Shown here in pieces: positions 45,556-53,380 of a stretch of 64,000 nucleotides of DNA. The translations under genes and the position numbers were made by a program. The stretch is from positions 4,774,001-4,838,000 of the forward strand of contig NC_010170.1 in assembly GCF_000067205.1 (NCBI RefSeq). Reading direction: 5' to 3'. The notes under the pieces were generated by a model. It searched no databases, was not told the DNA's origin, and was given only the letters and a program-made list of their open reading frames with translations. Source of the DNA: Bordetella petrii (GTDB lineage Bacteria > Pseudomonadota > Gammaproteobacteria > Burkholderiales > Burkholderiaceae_B). The number at the start of each line of letters is the position of its first letter. Position 1 is the stretch's first letter.

Positions 45556-45599
45556 CCGCTTTTCCGTATTGGCGGATTTGCGCCAATACGGAAAAGCGG
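45556..45599. repeat. 19-bp perfect inverted repeat, 6-base loop
   Basis: CCGCTTTTCCGTATTGGCG (45556-45574) is followed, after GATTTG, by its exact complement (45581-45599). It has no T-run. Nearby TTACG/CGTAA (45602-45617) and repeated CGTATTG words add to the structure. It lies 100 bases upstream of the DUF2958 gene. Confidence 0.75.
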
Positions 45600-45698
45600 C
45601 GTTACGATATCGCGTAAAGTCGGCTTTGCGTATTGTCGATGGCGCGGCTCGGCGTGCTGGTGCGTTGCCCATTTTGTGCTTGTGGCTTGGAGGCCATT

Positions 45699-46046
45699 AT
45701 GCCGCTGCTGACTGACGCTCAACAGGCGCAACTGCTGGCCCATGGTCAGCGGCGCGCTAACGATCCGGGCTTCGATCCCATGCCGGTGGTCAAGCTGTAC
45801 ACGCCCGATGCGGGCGCGGTCTGGTTGCTGGCCTTTGCTTATCCCGACGATCCGGGCCGGCTACACGCCTTGTGCGATGCCAATACGGGCTGTCCGCAAC
45901 TGGTCGATATCCGCTTGGACGAACTCGAAGCCATGCGCGGGCCGAACGGCTACCGCGTGGCCGTGGATGCAAGTTTTAGAGCCGCGCGTACGCTGTCGGA
46001 TTACGCCGCCCGGGCGCACGCCCGAGGCGCTTACACCGAGGACTAG
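45699..46046 (+). CDS. DUF2958 protein
   Basis: A 115-residue DUF2958 protein (LLTDAQQAQLLAHGQRRA, PVVKLYTPDAGAVWLLAFAYPDD, LDELEAMRGP). It is common in integrative elements near replication/transfer genes; function unknown. TTGGAGG lies 6 bases before the ATG. It is the first of a rightward series of backbone genes after the divergent repressor. Confidence 0.9.
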   Translation: MPLLTDAQQAQLLAHGQRRANDPGFDPMPVVKLYTPDAGAVWLLAFAYPDDPGRLHALCDANTGCPQLVDIRLDELEAMRGPNGYRVAVDASFRAARTLSDYAARAHARGAYTED

Positions 46047-46159
46047 CGCCTGGCGGGAGCCTTCCCACCGCTTTTGGCTGGCGGCCACAATAAGCCGTCG
46101 GCGAGTCACTTCTCGACATCCTGTTCGGGGTCGGGGGACTTATAGCGGGAGGAAGGACC

Positions 46160-46957
46160 ATGGTCATGACCATTGGGGCCGCGCCCTGGCAGGCGACGGC
46201 GGCTTATCTGTACCTGTTGCGGCTCGATGCCGCGAGCCTCGCCTGGGAATATCTGCGCCGTAATGCCGACTACCGCGCATGTTGGCGCCGCTACGGTCGT
46301 ACCGCGGCCGTGAGTGTTACCCGGCCCTGGGGGCTGGCGCTGCTGGAAGATCCACAGCTTGACGCACGGCGTGCGCATCCGGTCTGGGACAACCGGCTGT
46401 CGGCACTCCTGCACATCCAGGCGGATGATCATGCCGCGCAATCCGGCCTGGACCTGTGGCATATTCCCGGTCCCAAAGACGTGATTGTGTTGCCGACGGG
46501 CGTGGCAGCGCTATGCGTGCGTGCTTCGGTACCAAGCACGACACTGCGGGCGCGCCTTGGGCCGGGCGTGCTCGACGGTCGCCCGGCGCTGTGCGCCGTG
46601 CCGCTTGATACGCGTCTACACGCCCAGGCGGCACTGCTGACCTTGCACGCGGCCCGGTTCGCGCCGCGCCGGGCCTGTCCCGTCCGGCCTATCCCCTGCG
46701 CCGCCCTCACTGCCAAGGTGGACCAAGCCCACCTACACCATCTGCACGCCTTGCAGGCGCTCGATGGCGTACAGGCCGGCGCATCCCAGCGTCGCATCGC
46801 CGACGTGCTGTACGGACGCGAACGCATGCGCCGCGACTGGCATGCTGACAGCGCCCTGCGGGCGCAGGTGCGCCATAGCCTTGCGCGGGCCGTCGCACTG
46901 ATGCGTGGCGGCTACCGGGACCTGGCCGGGCTATCCCCGGACGACCTCGACCAATAG
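46160..46957 (+). CDS. DUF6499/DUF2285 transcriptional-regulator-like protein
   Basis: A 265-residue protein. The N-terminal LAWEYLRRNADYRACWRRYG is the DUF6499-type start, and the C-terminal QRRIADVLYGRERMRRDWHADSALRAQVRHSL...MRGGYRDLAG is the DUF2285 domain, which resembles a helix-turn-helix. Such proteins always accompany RepA/ParA/relaxase modules of Tn4371-like elements; a regulatory role is presumed. GGAGGAAGG precedes the start; ATG 46166 (third codon) is a possible alternative start. Confidence 0.85.
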   Translation: MVMTIGAAPWQATAAYLYLLRLDAASLAWEYLRRNADYRACWRRYGRTAAVSVTRPWGLALLEDPQLDARRAHPVWDNRLSALLHIQADDHAAQSGLDLWHIPGPKDVIVLPTGVAALCVRASVPSTTLRARLGPGVLDGRPALCAVPLDTRLHAQAALLTLHAARFAPRRACPVRPIPCAALTAKVDQAHLHHLHALQALDGVQAGASQRRIADVLYGRERMRRDWHADSALRAQVRHSLARAVALMRGGYRDLAGLSPDDLDQ

Positions 46958-47092
46958 TTCGCTTGCGTCCGATCAGGGGGAGAAAAATGTGCCCCCCTGA
47001 AGATACTCCCTTACGCACCTGCCTCGGCTTGCGCAGACTGTCTCCAGCCAGCGGGAATTGTCCCGCGTGCGCATCGCATTGCTGGAGGCAAC

Positions 47093-47377
47093 ATGATCTC
47101 GTCACACGCTGTCCTTGCCGCACCGTCCACGCCCGCACTCACCGCCGTACCGACGGCAACTTCGGCACGCTATCTGACCAACAGCGAAGCGGCCGATTAT
47201 CTGCGTCTGTCGCCGCGCACGCTCGAAAAACTGCGCGTATTGGGCGGCGGCCCACGTTTTCGTAAGTTCGGCCGACGCGTGCTGTATGCCGCCGTCGACC
47301 TGGAGGCGTGGGCCGACGATCACAGCTACGCCATGACGTCTGACCCCGAATACCTCGAACACCGCGCTGGCCGTTAA
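47093..47377 (+). CDS. MerR-like/excisionase helix-turn-helix protein
   Basis: A 94-residue protein with a HTH_17 domain at about residues 25-75 (YLTNSEAADYLRLSPRTLEKLRVLGGGPRFRKFGRRVLYAAVDLEAWADD). It is the form found just upstream of repA in Tn4371-like elements. It may control repA or aid excision. GCTGGAGG lies 8 bases before the ATG. Confidence 0.88.
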   Translation: MISSHAVLAAPSTPALTAVPTATSARYLTNSEAADYLRLSPRTLEKLRVLGGGPRFRKFGRRVLYAAVDLEAWADDHSYAMTSDPEYLEHRAGR

Positions 47378-47404
47378 CGGCTGGGCGCGCAACGAGAAGC
47401 GGAC

Positions 47405-48289
47405 ATGGCTGCGCGGCGACTCCCGCCAAGCGAACGCGATCAGCTCACGCTGTTTCGCGCGCTGCCGGGCGACATGCGTCCGCGCGATGCGCAGGACCTC
47501 ATGGCCTATCCGTTCTTCTCGTTGTCGAAATCGCACCGTGTGGTGCCCATCGACTTCACGGCCGGGCCGGTGCGTATTCAGGTCGAAGCCGTCCCCGAAC
47601 ACGGCATGGCGACAATCTGGGATGCGGACATCTTGATCTGGGCGGCCAGTCAGATCGTCGCGGCCCGCGACCGCGGACTGCCAACGTCTCGGCTGATTGC
47701 GGCCACCCCGCACGAAATCCTGACCTTCACCGGGCGCGGCACCGGCGCACGCGACTACCGGCGCCTGCGTGCGGCGCTTGATCGCCTGCAATCGACCACG
47801 GTAGCCACGTCGCTGCGTCAGGCCGATGGCCGGCGTCTGCATCGGTTCTCGTGGATCAATGAATGGAAGGAAGTCGTTCACGCCGATGGCCGCTCGGCGG
47901 GTCTCGATCTGATCCTGCCCGACTGGTTCTACAGCGGCGTGCTTTGCAATGCGCTGGTGCTGAGTATCGACCCGCGCTACTTCCGGCTAACCGGCGGCAT
48001 CGAGCGCTGGCTGTACCGCCTGGTGCGCAAGCACGGCGGCGCCCAGCGCATGGGGTGGCGTTTCGAGCTGCGCCACCTCTATGTCAAATCCGGCAGCCAT
48101 GCCCGCTATGCCGACTTTGCGCTGGACGTCCGTCGTTTGGCTCAGCGCCAGACGCTACCGGGCTATCGCCTGCGTGTGGCATATGCGGGTGGCGCCGAAC
48201 AGTTGTTCTTCTACCGACATCCTGCGCAAGCCGGCCACTTGCCGGCCCCTGTGGCGAGATGTGAACGGAGCACATCAACATGTGGATAA
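47405..48289 (+). CDS. repA: Replication initiator protein A
   Basis: A 294-residue RepA of the RPA family: QDLMAYPFFSLSK and PVRIQVEAVPEHGMATIWDAD are the N-terminal signatures, followed by the winged-helix region ILTFTGRGTGARDYRRLRAALDRL and SLDLILPDWFY-like core. It should bind the iterons just downstream to start replication of the excised element. A perfect DnaA box overlaps its stop codon. Confidence 0.92.
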   Translation: MAARRLPPSERDQLTLFRALPGDMRPRDAQDLMAYPFFSLSKSHRVVPIDFTAGPVRIQVEAVPEHGMATIWDADILIWAASQIVAARDRGLPTSRLIAATPHEILTFTGRGTGARDYRRLRAALDRLQSTTVATSLRQADGRRLHRFSWINEWKEVVHADGRSAGLDLILPDWFYSGVLCNALVLSIDPRYFRLTGGIERWLYRLVRKHGGAQRMGWRFELRHLYVKSGSHARYADFALDVRRLAQRQTLPGYRLRVAYAGGAEQLFFYRHPAQAGHLPAPVARCERSTSTCG

Positions 48290-48388
48290 CTTGTGGGCAA
48301 CCCTGTGAACATCCTGTGGATGCATTCGTGCTATCGGGCGCATCCGGTTCGTGCTATCAGGCGCAAAACAGTCGTGCTATCAGGCGCA
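48281..48388. other. Candidate oriV: DnaA box and three iterons
   Basis: TGTGGATAA at 48281-48289 is a perfect DnaA box, and TGTGGATGC at 48315 is a near match. TCGTGCTATC(A/G)GGCGCA occurs three times (48326-48342, 48349-48365, 48372-48388), exactly 23 bp apart, about two helix turns. An AT-rich stretch with repeated ACTAA words follows at 48437-48470. RepA lies directly upstream. Confidence 0.85.
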
Positions 48389-48482
48389 GCGATGCCTTGA
48401 AACCCGCGCCAATCAAGGCGCTCCGGGCCGTTCCTAACTCTCTAACTAAAAGACTAACTAAGACTACTAGCGCGAGGTTGTT

Positions 48483-48499
48483 TGGTCAAAAATTGACCA
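48483..48499. promoter_or_regulatory. Perfect dyad at the parA start (operator or centromere site)
   Basis: TGGTCAA-AAA-TTGACCA is a 7-bp perfect inverted repeat between the iteron region and parA. It could be the ParA/RHH-protein operator or a parS-like site. It overlaps the possible TTG start of parA. Confidence 0.5.
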
Positions 48500-49236
48500 G
48501 TGAACCATGCGAGGCCGTTAAAAGCAGTAGACAACCGGAGCCATTACCGGTCGTTATCGGCGCGCTGGATGCCGACCTCGGTCGGCCTCACACTGGCCGA
48601 GTCATTGCGCTACTGAACCAGAAAGGCGGCTCGGGCAAGACGACGCTGGCTACACACCTGGCTGGGGAGTTGGCCAGCGAGGGATTCAACGTCGCGTTGC
48701 TCGACGCCGATCCGCAAGGCTCGGCCTCGGGCTGGGCCGAGCGACGTGCACAAAACGGGCACAAGCGCCTGTACGGTGTTTTCGGCCTGGCACGCGAGTC
48801 CTTGCATGTTGACGTGCCGCACATCGCGCGCAGCGCCGATTTTGTCGTGATCGACGGCCCGCCGCGGACGGCGGCCATCACGCGCTCAGCGCTGCTGGCC
48901 TGCGATATCGTGCTGATTCCTGTGCAACCCTCGGCCTATGACGTGTGGGCCAGCCAGGAGATGGTACGTCTCATCGAGGAAGCGCGCCTGTACCGCCCGC
49001 AGCTTCGGGCGGCCTTTGTCATCAACCGGCGCGTCGTGGGCACCGTCATCGGCCGCGAAGCGCGTGCCGCACTAGCAGAGCAGATCCTACCGACACTGGC
49101 GGTCGAGATAAGTCAACGCATTGCGTTTGCGGACAGCGTGGCCGGCGGCTTGCTAGTGCGCGAGCGCGACGCCCGTGGCGCGGCCGCTCGCGAGATCGCG
49201 CGGCTTGCCGCTCAAGTGCGCAAGGCGCTGCGATGA
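48493..49236 (+). CDS. parA: ParA-family partition ATPase
   Basis: A Walker-type ATPase: VIALLNQKGGSGKTTLATHL (deviant Walker A), LDADPQGSASGWAERR, VIDGPP and VLIPVQPSAYDVWAS are all ParA hallmarks. It segregates the replicating element copies. The start is unclear: no in-frame ATG or GTG with a ribosome site precedes VIALLNQK. TTG 48493 is used here, and TTG 48478 is possible. The last four bases overlap the next gene. Confidence 0.85.
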   Translation: MTSEPCEAVKSSRQPEPLPVVIGALDADLGRPHTGRVIALLNQKGGSGKTTLATHLAGELASEGFNVALLDADPQGSASGWAERRAQNGHKRLYGVFGLARESLHVDVPHIARSADFVVIDGPPRTAAITRSALLACDIVLIPVQPSAYDVWASQEMVRLIEEARLYRPQLRAAFVINRRVVGTVIGREARAALAEQILPTLAVEISQRIAFADSVAGGLLVRERDARGAAAREIARLAAQVRKALR

Positions 49237-49466
49237 GCGAGTCCCGCGAGCGTCCCATGATCGGTACGCGACCCGCGCCACGCGGCGCGACTGCCTGGGT
49301 AAAGCATGGCGACGGGCCTGCGCCCGTTTACAGCGCACGGCTGACCATTGATGTAACGCCCGCGCTGCGCGGGCGCATCAAGGTGGCCGCATTCCAGCAT
49401 GGCGTGACCGCCGCCACCATGCTGCGCACCGTATTGGAACGCGAGTTCCCGGAGCGCACGTCATGA
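49233..49466 (+). CDS. Small ribbon-helix-helix protein, ParA partner (ParG-like)
   Basis: A 77-residue protein with a flexible N-terminal tail and a C-terminal ribbon-helix-helix (YSARLTIDVTPALRGRIKVA, then HGVTAATMLRTVLEREF). It overlaps the parA stop by 4 bases, as with parF-parG pairs, where the RHH partner binds the centromere and represses the operon. The function is inferred from fold and position. Confidence 0.75.
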   Translation: MSESRERPMIGTRPAPRGATAWVKHGDGPAPVYSARLTIDVTPALRGRIKVAAFQHGVTAATMLRTVLEREFPERTS

Positions 49467-49476
49467 CGGTGCCGCC

Positions 49477-49950
49477 ATGTACGTGACGCGCGTGGCGCTG
49501 GCGAGCATAGGTCGGCACGTACGCATCCGGCTGCGCTTTGGCGCGCCGCAACGCATCGTGCGGCTGGATGCATACCGGCGCCTGGCGATCTTCATGCCCG
49601 GCGCGGTGTGCTGCCGCGTGAGCTGGGCCGCCAATGCCTACGGTACCGTGGCCTGGACGCTGATGGTGATGCAAGCGGCTACACCGCTTGATGCCGTCCA
49701 ACGCATCTCGGGCGTTGTGCCCGGGGCGCGTCTCTTGCTGCGCGTTGATGGCAAGCGGCAGGTCAAAACCGTGCTTGCGCTGATCGATGCCGTCGAGGTC
49801 GGCGGCATCGCACCTGTGACGGTTTCGCCCGCCTACTGGCGCACCGTGGCCAACCGGCTCGCGGCTCGGCAAGCGCCACCGGTCTACACGGCCGAGCGGC
49901 ATGCCGCTTACCTTGCGCGTCGCACTTTACAGGGAGTAAATGATGTCTGA
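49477..49950 (+). CDS. DUF2840 protein
   Basis: A 157-residue DUF2840 protein (YVTRVALASIGRHVRIRLRFG, LDAYRRLAIFMPGAVCCRVSWAANAYGT). It is always found between parA and traF in Tn4371-like elements; function unknown. It begins 11 bases after the RHH gene and overlaps the next gene by 11 bases, so it is part of the same transfer operon. Confidence 0.88.
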   Translation: MYVTRVALASIGRHVRIRLRFGAPQRIVRLDAYRRLAIFMPGAVCCRVSWAANAYGTVAWTLMVMQAATPLDAVQRISGVVPGARLLLRVDGKRQVKTVLALIDAVEVGGIAPVTVSPAYWRTVANRLAARQAPPVYTAERHAAYLARRTLQGVNDV

Positions 49951-50533
49951 TGTGCCATGCGTTGCGTGCCGGCCCGCCTGGCGCTATCGCGTAGCGGTGC
50001 TGGCCAGCACGACGGTCGGTCTGGCGGCAATTTTGGCGTCCGGCCTGCTGCGTGCCGTAGCGCCTGCCGCCGCGTCCGGCGATCCGGTTGCTACATTCGC
50101 GCCCCGCCTAGTCTACAACGCCAGCGACAGCGTGCCGCGCGGCTTCTATGTTATCCATGCGCAGCCGCCGCGTGTGGGCGATACCATCCTCACGCGCTTG
50201 CCCGGCGATGCCGCGAGGCGGGCTGCCGAGCGCGGCTACTTGCCAGCTGGCGTGCCGCTGATCAAACCGATCGCCGCTGGCTATGGCGATCATGTCTGCG
50301 TGCGCAACGGTATCGTGCGCATCAATGGCCGTGTGGTGACGCGCACGCTCACACACGACCGCCAGGGCCGGCCAATGTCTGCCTGGCCAGGCTGCCGGCT
50401 ATTGACCATACACGAATGGTTTTTGCTCGGCACGACGCACCCGGCGTCGTTCGACAGCCGCTATTTTGGTCCCGTTACGCACGCGGCCGCCTACGGCGTG
50501 GCCGTGCCGCTCTGGGTGTGGGGCACGCCATGA
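49940..50533 (+). CDS. traF: TraF-like signal peptidase (S26)
   Basis: A 197-residue S26 serine peptidase with one N-terminal membrane helix. The catalytic Ser is residue 64 in NASDSVPRGFY, the general-base Lys is residue 109 in PLIKPIAA, and GRVVTRT and SFDSRYFGPV follow. TraF processes and cyclises the conjugative pilin. AGGGAG precedes the ATG, which lies inside the end of the DUF2840 gene. Confidence 0.9.
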   Translation: MMSDVPCVACRPAWRYRVAVLASTTVGLAAILASGLLRAVAPAAASGDPVATFAPRLVYNASDSVPRGFYVIHAQPPRVGDTILTRLPGDAARRAAERGYLPAGVPLIKPIAAGYGDHVCVRNGIVRINGRVVTRTLTHDRQGRPMSAWPGCRLLTIHEWFLLGTTHPASFDSRYFGPVTHAAAYGVAVPLWVWGTP

Positions 50534-50977
50534 GTGGCGTGTTGTCGGTCAGTCACTTTGCGCGCCGGTTGCACTGCGCTATGCGGCGCGTATGCGGTGT
50601 TCGGCGCAGTGGCCATGTCAGCGGCTTGGCCAGATGGCTGCGCCCCGGCGTGCAGACCGCTTACCCTCGCGGCGGCTCGCCGTCTACGTCTGGCTGGCCC
50701 GGCCTGTGGCCGTCGCCCGCGCCCGGCGCACCCGGCATCGACCGGATCGCCAGTCTATTCCCGTCACCAAGACGGCGGCAAGGGGCGCAGGGTGACAGCG
50801 AGGGCAAGATAAAAGGGCCAGCACGTGGTTGGCCGCAAACCCTTGTCTGCACGTGTGGGGAGACGACACGCGGGTCGGTGGACCGTGTGCCGTGGAAGGA
50901 CGCTTGGGCTCATGGGTGCAGGCGTCGCCGTGTGCTGTCTGCGCTCGTGTGCGCTTGCCTTGTCGGGAGTGTGGCCG
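50534..50977. other. Gap between traF and the relaxase; possible oriT
   Basis: No frame in these 444 bases has convincing protein character, though all are long because of GC content. GGCCAGCACGTGGTTGGCC (50816-50834) is a near-palindrome centred on CACGTG. Relaxase genes usually lie beside their oriT, so a nick site in this gap is plausible. A decayed small gene cannot be excluded. Confidence 0.4.
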
Positions 50978-52939
50978 ATGGCGCAACCTGACGACGATCG
51001 TTTCCGGCCCCAGCCCGGTGCGCCTCGCCAGCGCGGCGGTGGCGGCGAACGCTTTGTGTCGCTGGTGCGCCGTCAGGTGGCCAAGACAGGCCAGGCGGCC
51101 GGCCGCTCGATGCGTGGCCGCCAGTTCGGCCGGGGCCGGGTCGCGGCTCGATTGAGAGGGCGCACGCCGACGCTGCGCAGCCGGCGCGTCGTCATCAAAT
51201 CGCGTTTCGTGATGATCAAACCCGGCTCGGATGCCATCGCCGCGCACCTGCGCTACATCGAGCGCGATGGCGTCACCCGCGACGGCGAACGCGGCCAGGC
51301 CTATGGCGCCCAAACCGACGCGGCCGATACGCAAGCTTTCGCCGATCGCTGCCAGCAGGACCGGCACCAATTCCGATTCATACTTTCCAGTGAAGATGCT
51401 GTGGAGATTGGCGATCTGCGCGCCTTCACTCGCACCTTCATGCAGCGCATGGAAGTCGATCTGCAAACCCGACTGGATTGGGTGGCCGTCGATCACTGGG
51501 ACACCGACAATCCGCATACGCATATCGTGCTGCGCGGACGGGCCGATAACGGGCAGGATCTAGTCATTGCACCGGAATATATGAGCCATGGCATGCGCGA
51601 GCGCGCTGCCGAGCTGGCCACCGAGTGGCTCGGGCCACGTACGGAACGCGAGATCGCCGACACCTTGCAGCGCGAAGTCCAGCAAGAGCGGTTCACCACC
51701 TTGGATCGGTCACTGTTGCGCCTGTCAGTCGACGCCGAGGCAACAGGTGCATCGGGCTTGCGCGGCGACTCGTCTTATCAGCACGCGCTGGCCGCTCGCT
51801 TGCAGCATTTGACCGGCATGGGTTTGGCCCATTTGAACGATGATGGCCGCTATCAGCTTGATGCAAAGTTGGAGGCCACGTTACGCAGCCTGGGCGAGCG
51901 CGGCGACATTCTGCGCGCCTTGCACCGGGCAATGCGCGACCAGGCACGCGAATACGTCATCGAATCCGGGCCAGCGCTGCGCCATCCCATCATCGGCCGC
52001 ATTGCCGACAAGGGGCTTGCCAATGAGCTGTATGACAAAGGTTATCTCGTCATCGACGCGGCCGATGGCCGGGCGCATTACCTAGCATTGCCGCCCGGTA
52101 TGGTGCTGGCCGACTTCCCGACGAATGGCATCGTAGAAGTGCAGCCTATCCCGGAAAGCGCTGCCGACAGAAACATCGCCAAGCAAGCGGCGGGCGGTCT
52201 ATATCGACCCGGCGAACACTTGGCCGAACTCGAACGCTGGCAAGCGCAGCGTGAAGACAGTCAGGATCAGAAACGCCTGCCCAGTCCCGAAGCCATGGTG
52301 CGCTCGCATGTGATGCGTCTCGAAAGTCTGCGGCGTGCCGAGATTGTGGAGCGTGTGGACGATGAAACCTGGAAGGTGCCAAACGATCTCATCAAGCAGG
52401 GGCGGGAACATGATCTGAAGATGCGCCACGGCATCAACATCACGGTACGCTCGCACCTGCCTCTGGCGAACCAGATCGACGCGCGGGGCGCAACCTGGCT
52501 GGATCGCAAGCTGATCGACAACGGCAAAGACCTGACAGGACAGGGTTTCGGCGGCGAGGCGCGAGAGGCCATGCGGGCGCGTGCGGCCCACTTGGAAAGC
52601 GAGGGGCTGGCTCGACGTCAGGGGCTGCACGTCATCGTTGCGCGTGGACTGCTCAATACGCTGCGTGACCGGGAAGTGGCAGCGGTAGCTCAGCGGCTGG
52701 CCATGGAAACGGGCCTGACGTATCAGCCGCTGGGCGAAGATGGCCAGGCCGCCGGCGTCTACCGGCGTTCACTAATGCTGGCCAGCGGTCGCTACGCCAT
52801 GCTGGACGATGGGCTGGGTTTTACGCTAGTGCCATGGCGGCCGGTACTGGCGCAGCGGCTGGGTGAATCCATGTCGGTCTCGATCGAGAATGGCCGGGCG
52901 ACGTGGGAGTTAGGTAAACAGCGCGGCCGAGCATTGTGA
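50978..52939 (+). CDS. rlxS: DUF3363 relaxase/mobilisation nuclease
   Basis: A 653-residue relaxase of Tn4371-type elements. FVMIKPGSDAIAAHLRYIERDG is the conserved first motif and VDHWDTDNPHTHIVLRG (about residues 170-186) the HUH metal site; the C-terminal DUF3363 part follows. It nicks oriT and leads the DNA strand into the recipient. ATG 50978 (MAQPDDDRFRPQ) is the recognised start, with GGGAG 10 bases upstream. The coupling protein and mating-pair genes expected next are not in the window, being displaced by copper genes. Confidence 0.92.
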   Translation: MAQPDDDRFRPQPGAPRQRGGGGERFVSLVRRQVAKTGQAAGRSMRGRQFGRGRVAARLRGRTPTLRSRRVVIKSRFVMIKPGSDAIAAHLRYIERDGVTRDGERGQAYGAQTDAADTQAFADRCQQDRHQFRFILSSEDAVEIGDLRAFTRTFMQRMEVDLQTRLDWVAVDHWDTDNPHTHIVLRGRADNGQDLVIAPEYMSHGMRERAAELATEWLGPRTEREIADTLQREVQQERFTTLDRSLLRLSVDAEATGASGLRGDSSYQHALAARLQHLTGMGLAHLNDDGRYQLDAKLEATLRSLGERGDILRALHRAMRDQAREYVIESGPALRHPIIGRIADKGLANELYDKGYLVIDAADGRAHYLALPPGMVLADFPTNGIVEVQPIPESAADRNIAKQAAGGLYRPGEHLAELERWQAQREDSQDQKRLPSPEAMVRSHVMRLESLRRAEIVERVDDETWKVPNDLIKQGREHDLKMRHGINITVRSHLPLANQIDARGATWLDRKLIDNGKDLTGQGFGGEAREAMRARAAHLESEGLARRQGLHVIVARGLLNTLRDREVAAVAQRLAMETGLTYQPLGEDGQAAGVYRRSLMLASGRYAMLDDGLGFTLVPWRPVLAQRLGESMSVSIENGRATWELGKQRGRAL

Positions 52940-52941
52940 GG

Positions 52942-53139
52942 CTAATGTCGGGGTTCGCTCTCAACCTGACGCGCCAACTCCAAATAGGCCTGCTCCAGAT
53001 ACTCCGCTTCAACATCTCGTGCGCCCATGGCTTCCAGGGCCTGTAGCAGCGACTCGGCCACAATTGTGTCCCCTTCCTTGCATGCGCGTTTGAACGCTGC
53101 AAGTACGTCGTCACCTAAGGTTGAAGCTGCTTTGTCCAT
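52942..53139 (-). CDS. Small hypothetical protein
   Basis: A 65-residue, mostly helical acidic frame (DDVLAAFKRACKEGDTIVAESLLQALEAM) that resembles small helical-repeat proteins of gammaproteobacterial and betaproteobacterial elements. It ends 3 bases after the relaxase stop on the other strand. No strong ribosome site is seen. Codon use looks protein-like. Function unknown. Confidence 0.5.
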   Translation of the reverse strand: MDKAASTLGDDVLAAFKRACKEGDTIVAESLLQALEAMGARDVEAEYLEQAYLELARQVESEPRH

Positions 53140-53380
53140 GATTTAGCCCGCGAACTCTCACAGCACTCGCAAAAAAGAAGCCGCTCGGTCCATAAGTGAC
53201 TAATTTCGTTTGGCCTTTTGAAGGCGATAATAATGGGTTCCACGATTCATTTACGTTTCGACCGCAGCAATTCCCGCCTCTTTCTCCGTAATCCCATTCC
53301 AGCCTTGTGAGATTGACCGAGCTACGGCCACGCACCTCACTTACGTGCTTTATTTGCTGTTTCCTGAAACGTCTTCAGCA

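Noticed and set aside
48326..48388. A CRISPR array reading of the three direct repeats
   Set aside because: Only three 17-bp units with 6-base gaps beside repA; they are iterons, and no cas genes are present.
48280..48492. Starting parA at the ATG 48280
   Set aside because: This would translate through the DnaA box and three iterons and give an unlikely N-terminus; the ParA fold starts near 48601.
50684..51523. A 279-codon minus-strand frame over the relaxase start
   Set aside because: Antisense of the relaxase N-terminal domain, which has clear motifs on the plus strand.
53111..53335. A 74-codon minus-strand frame before the multicopper oxidase region
   Set aside because: No ribosome site and no recognisable family; too little support to call a gene.
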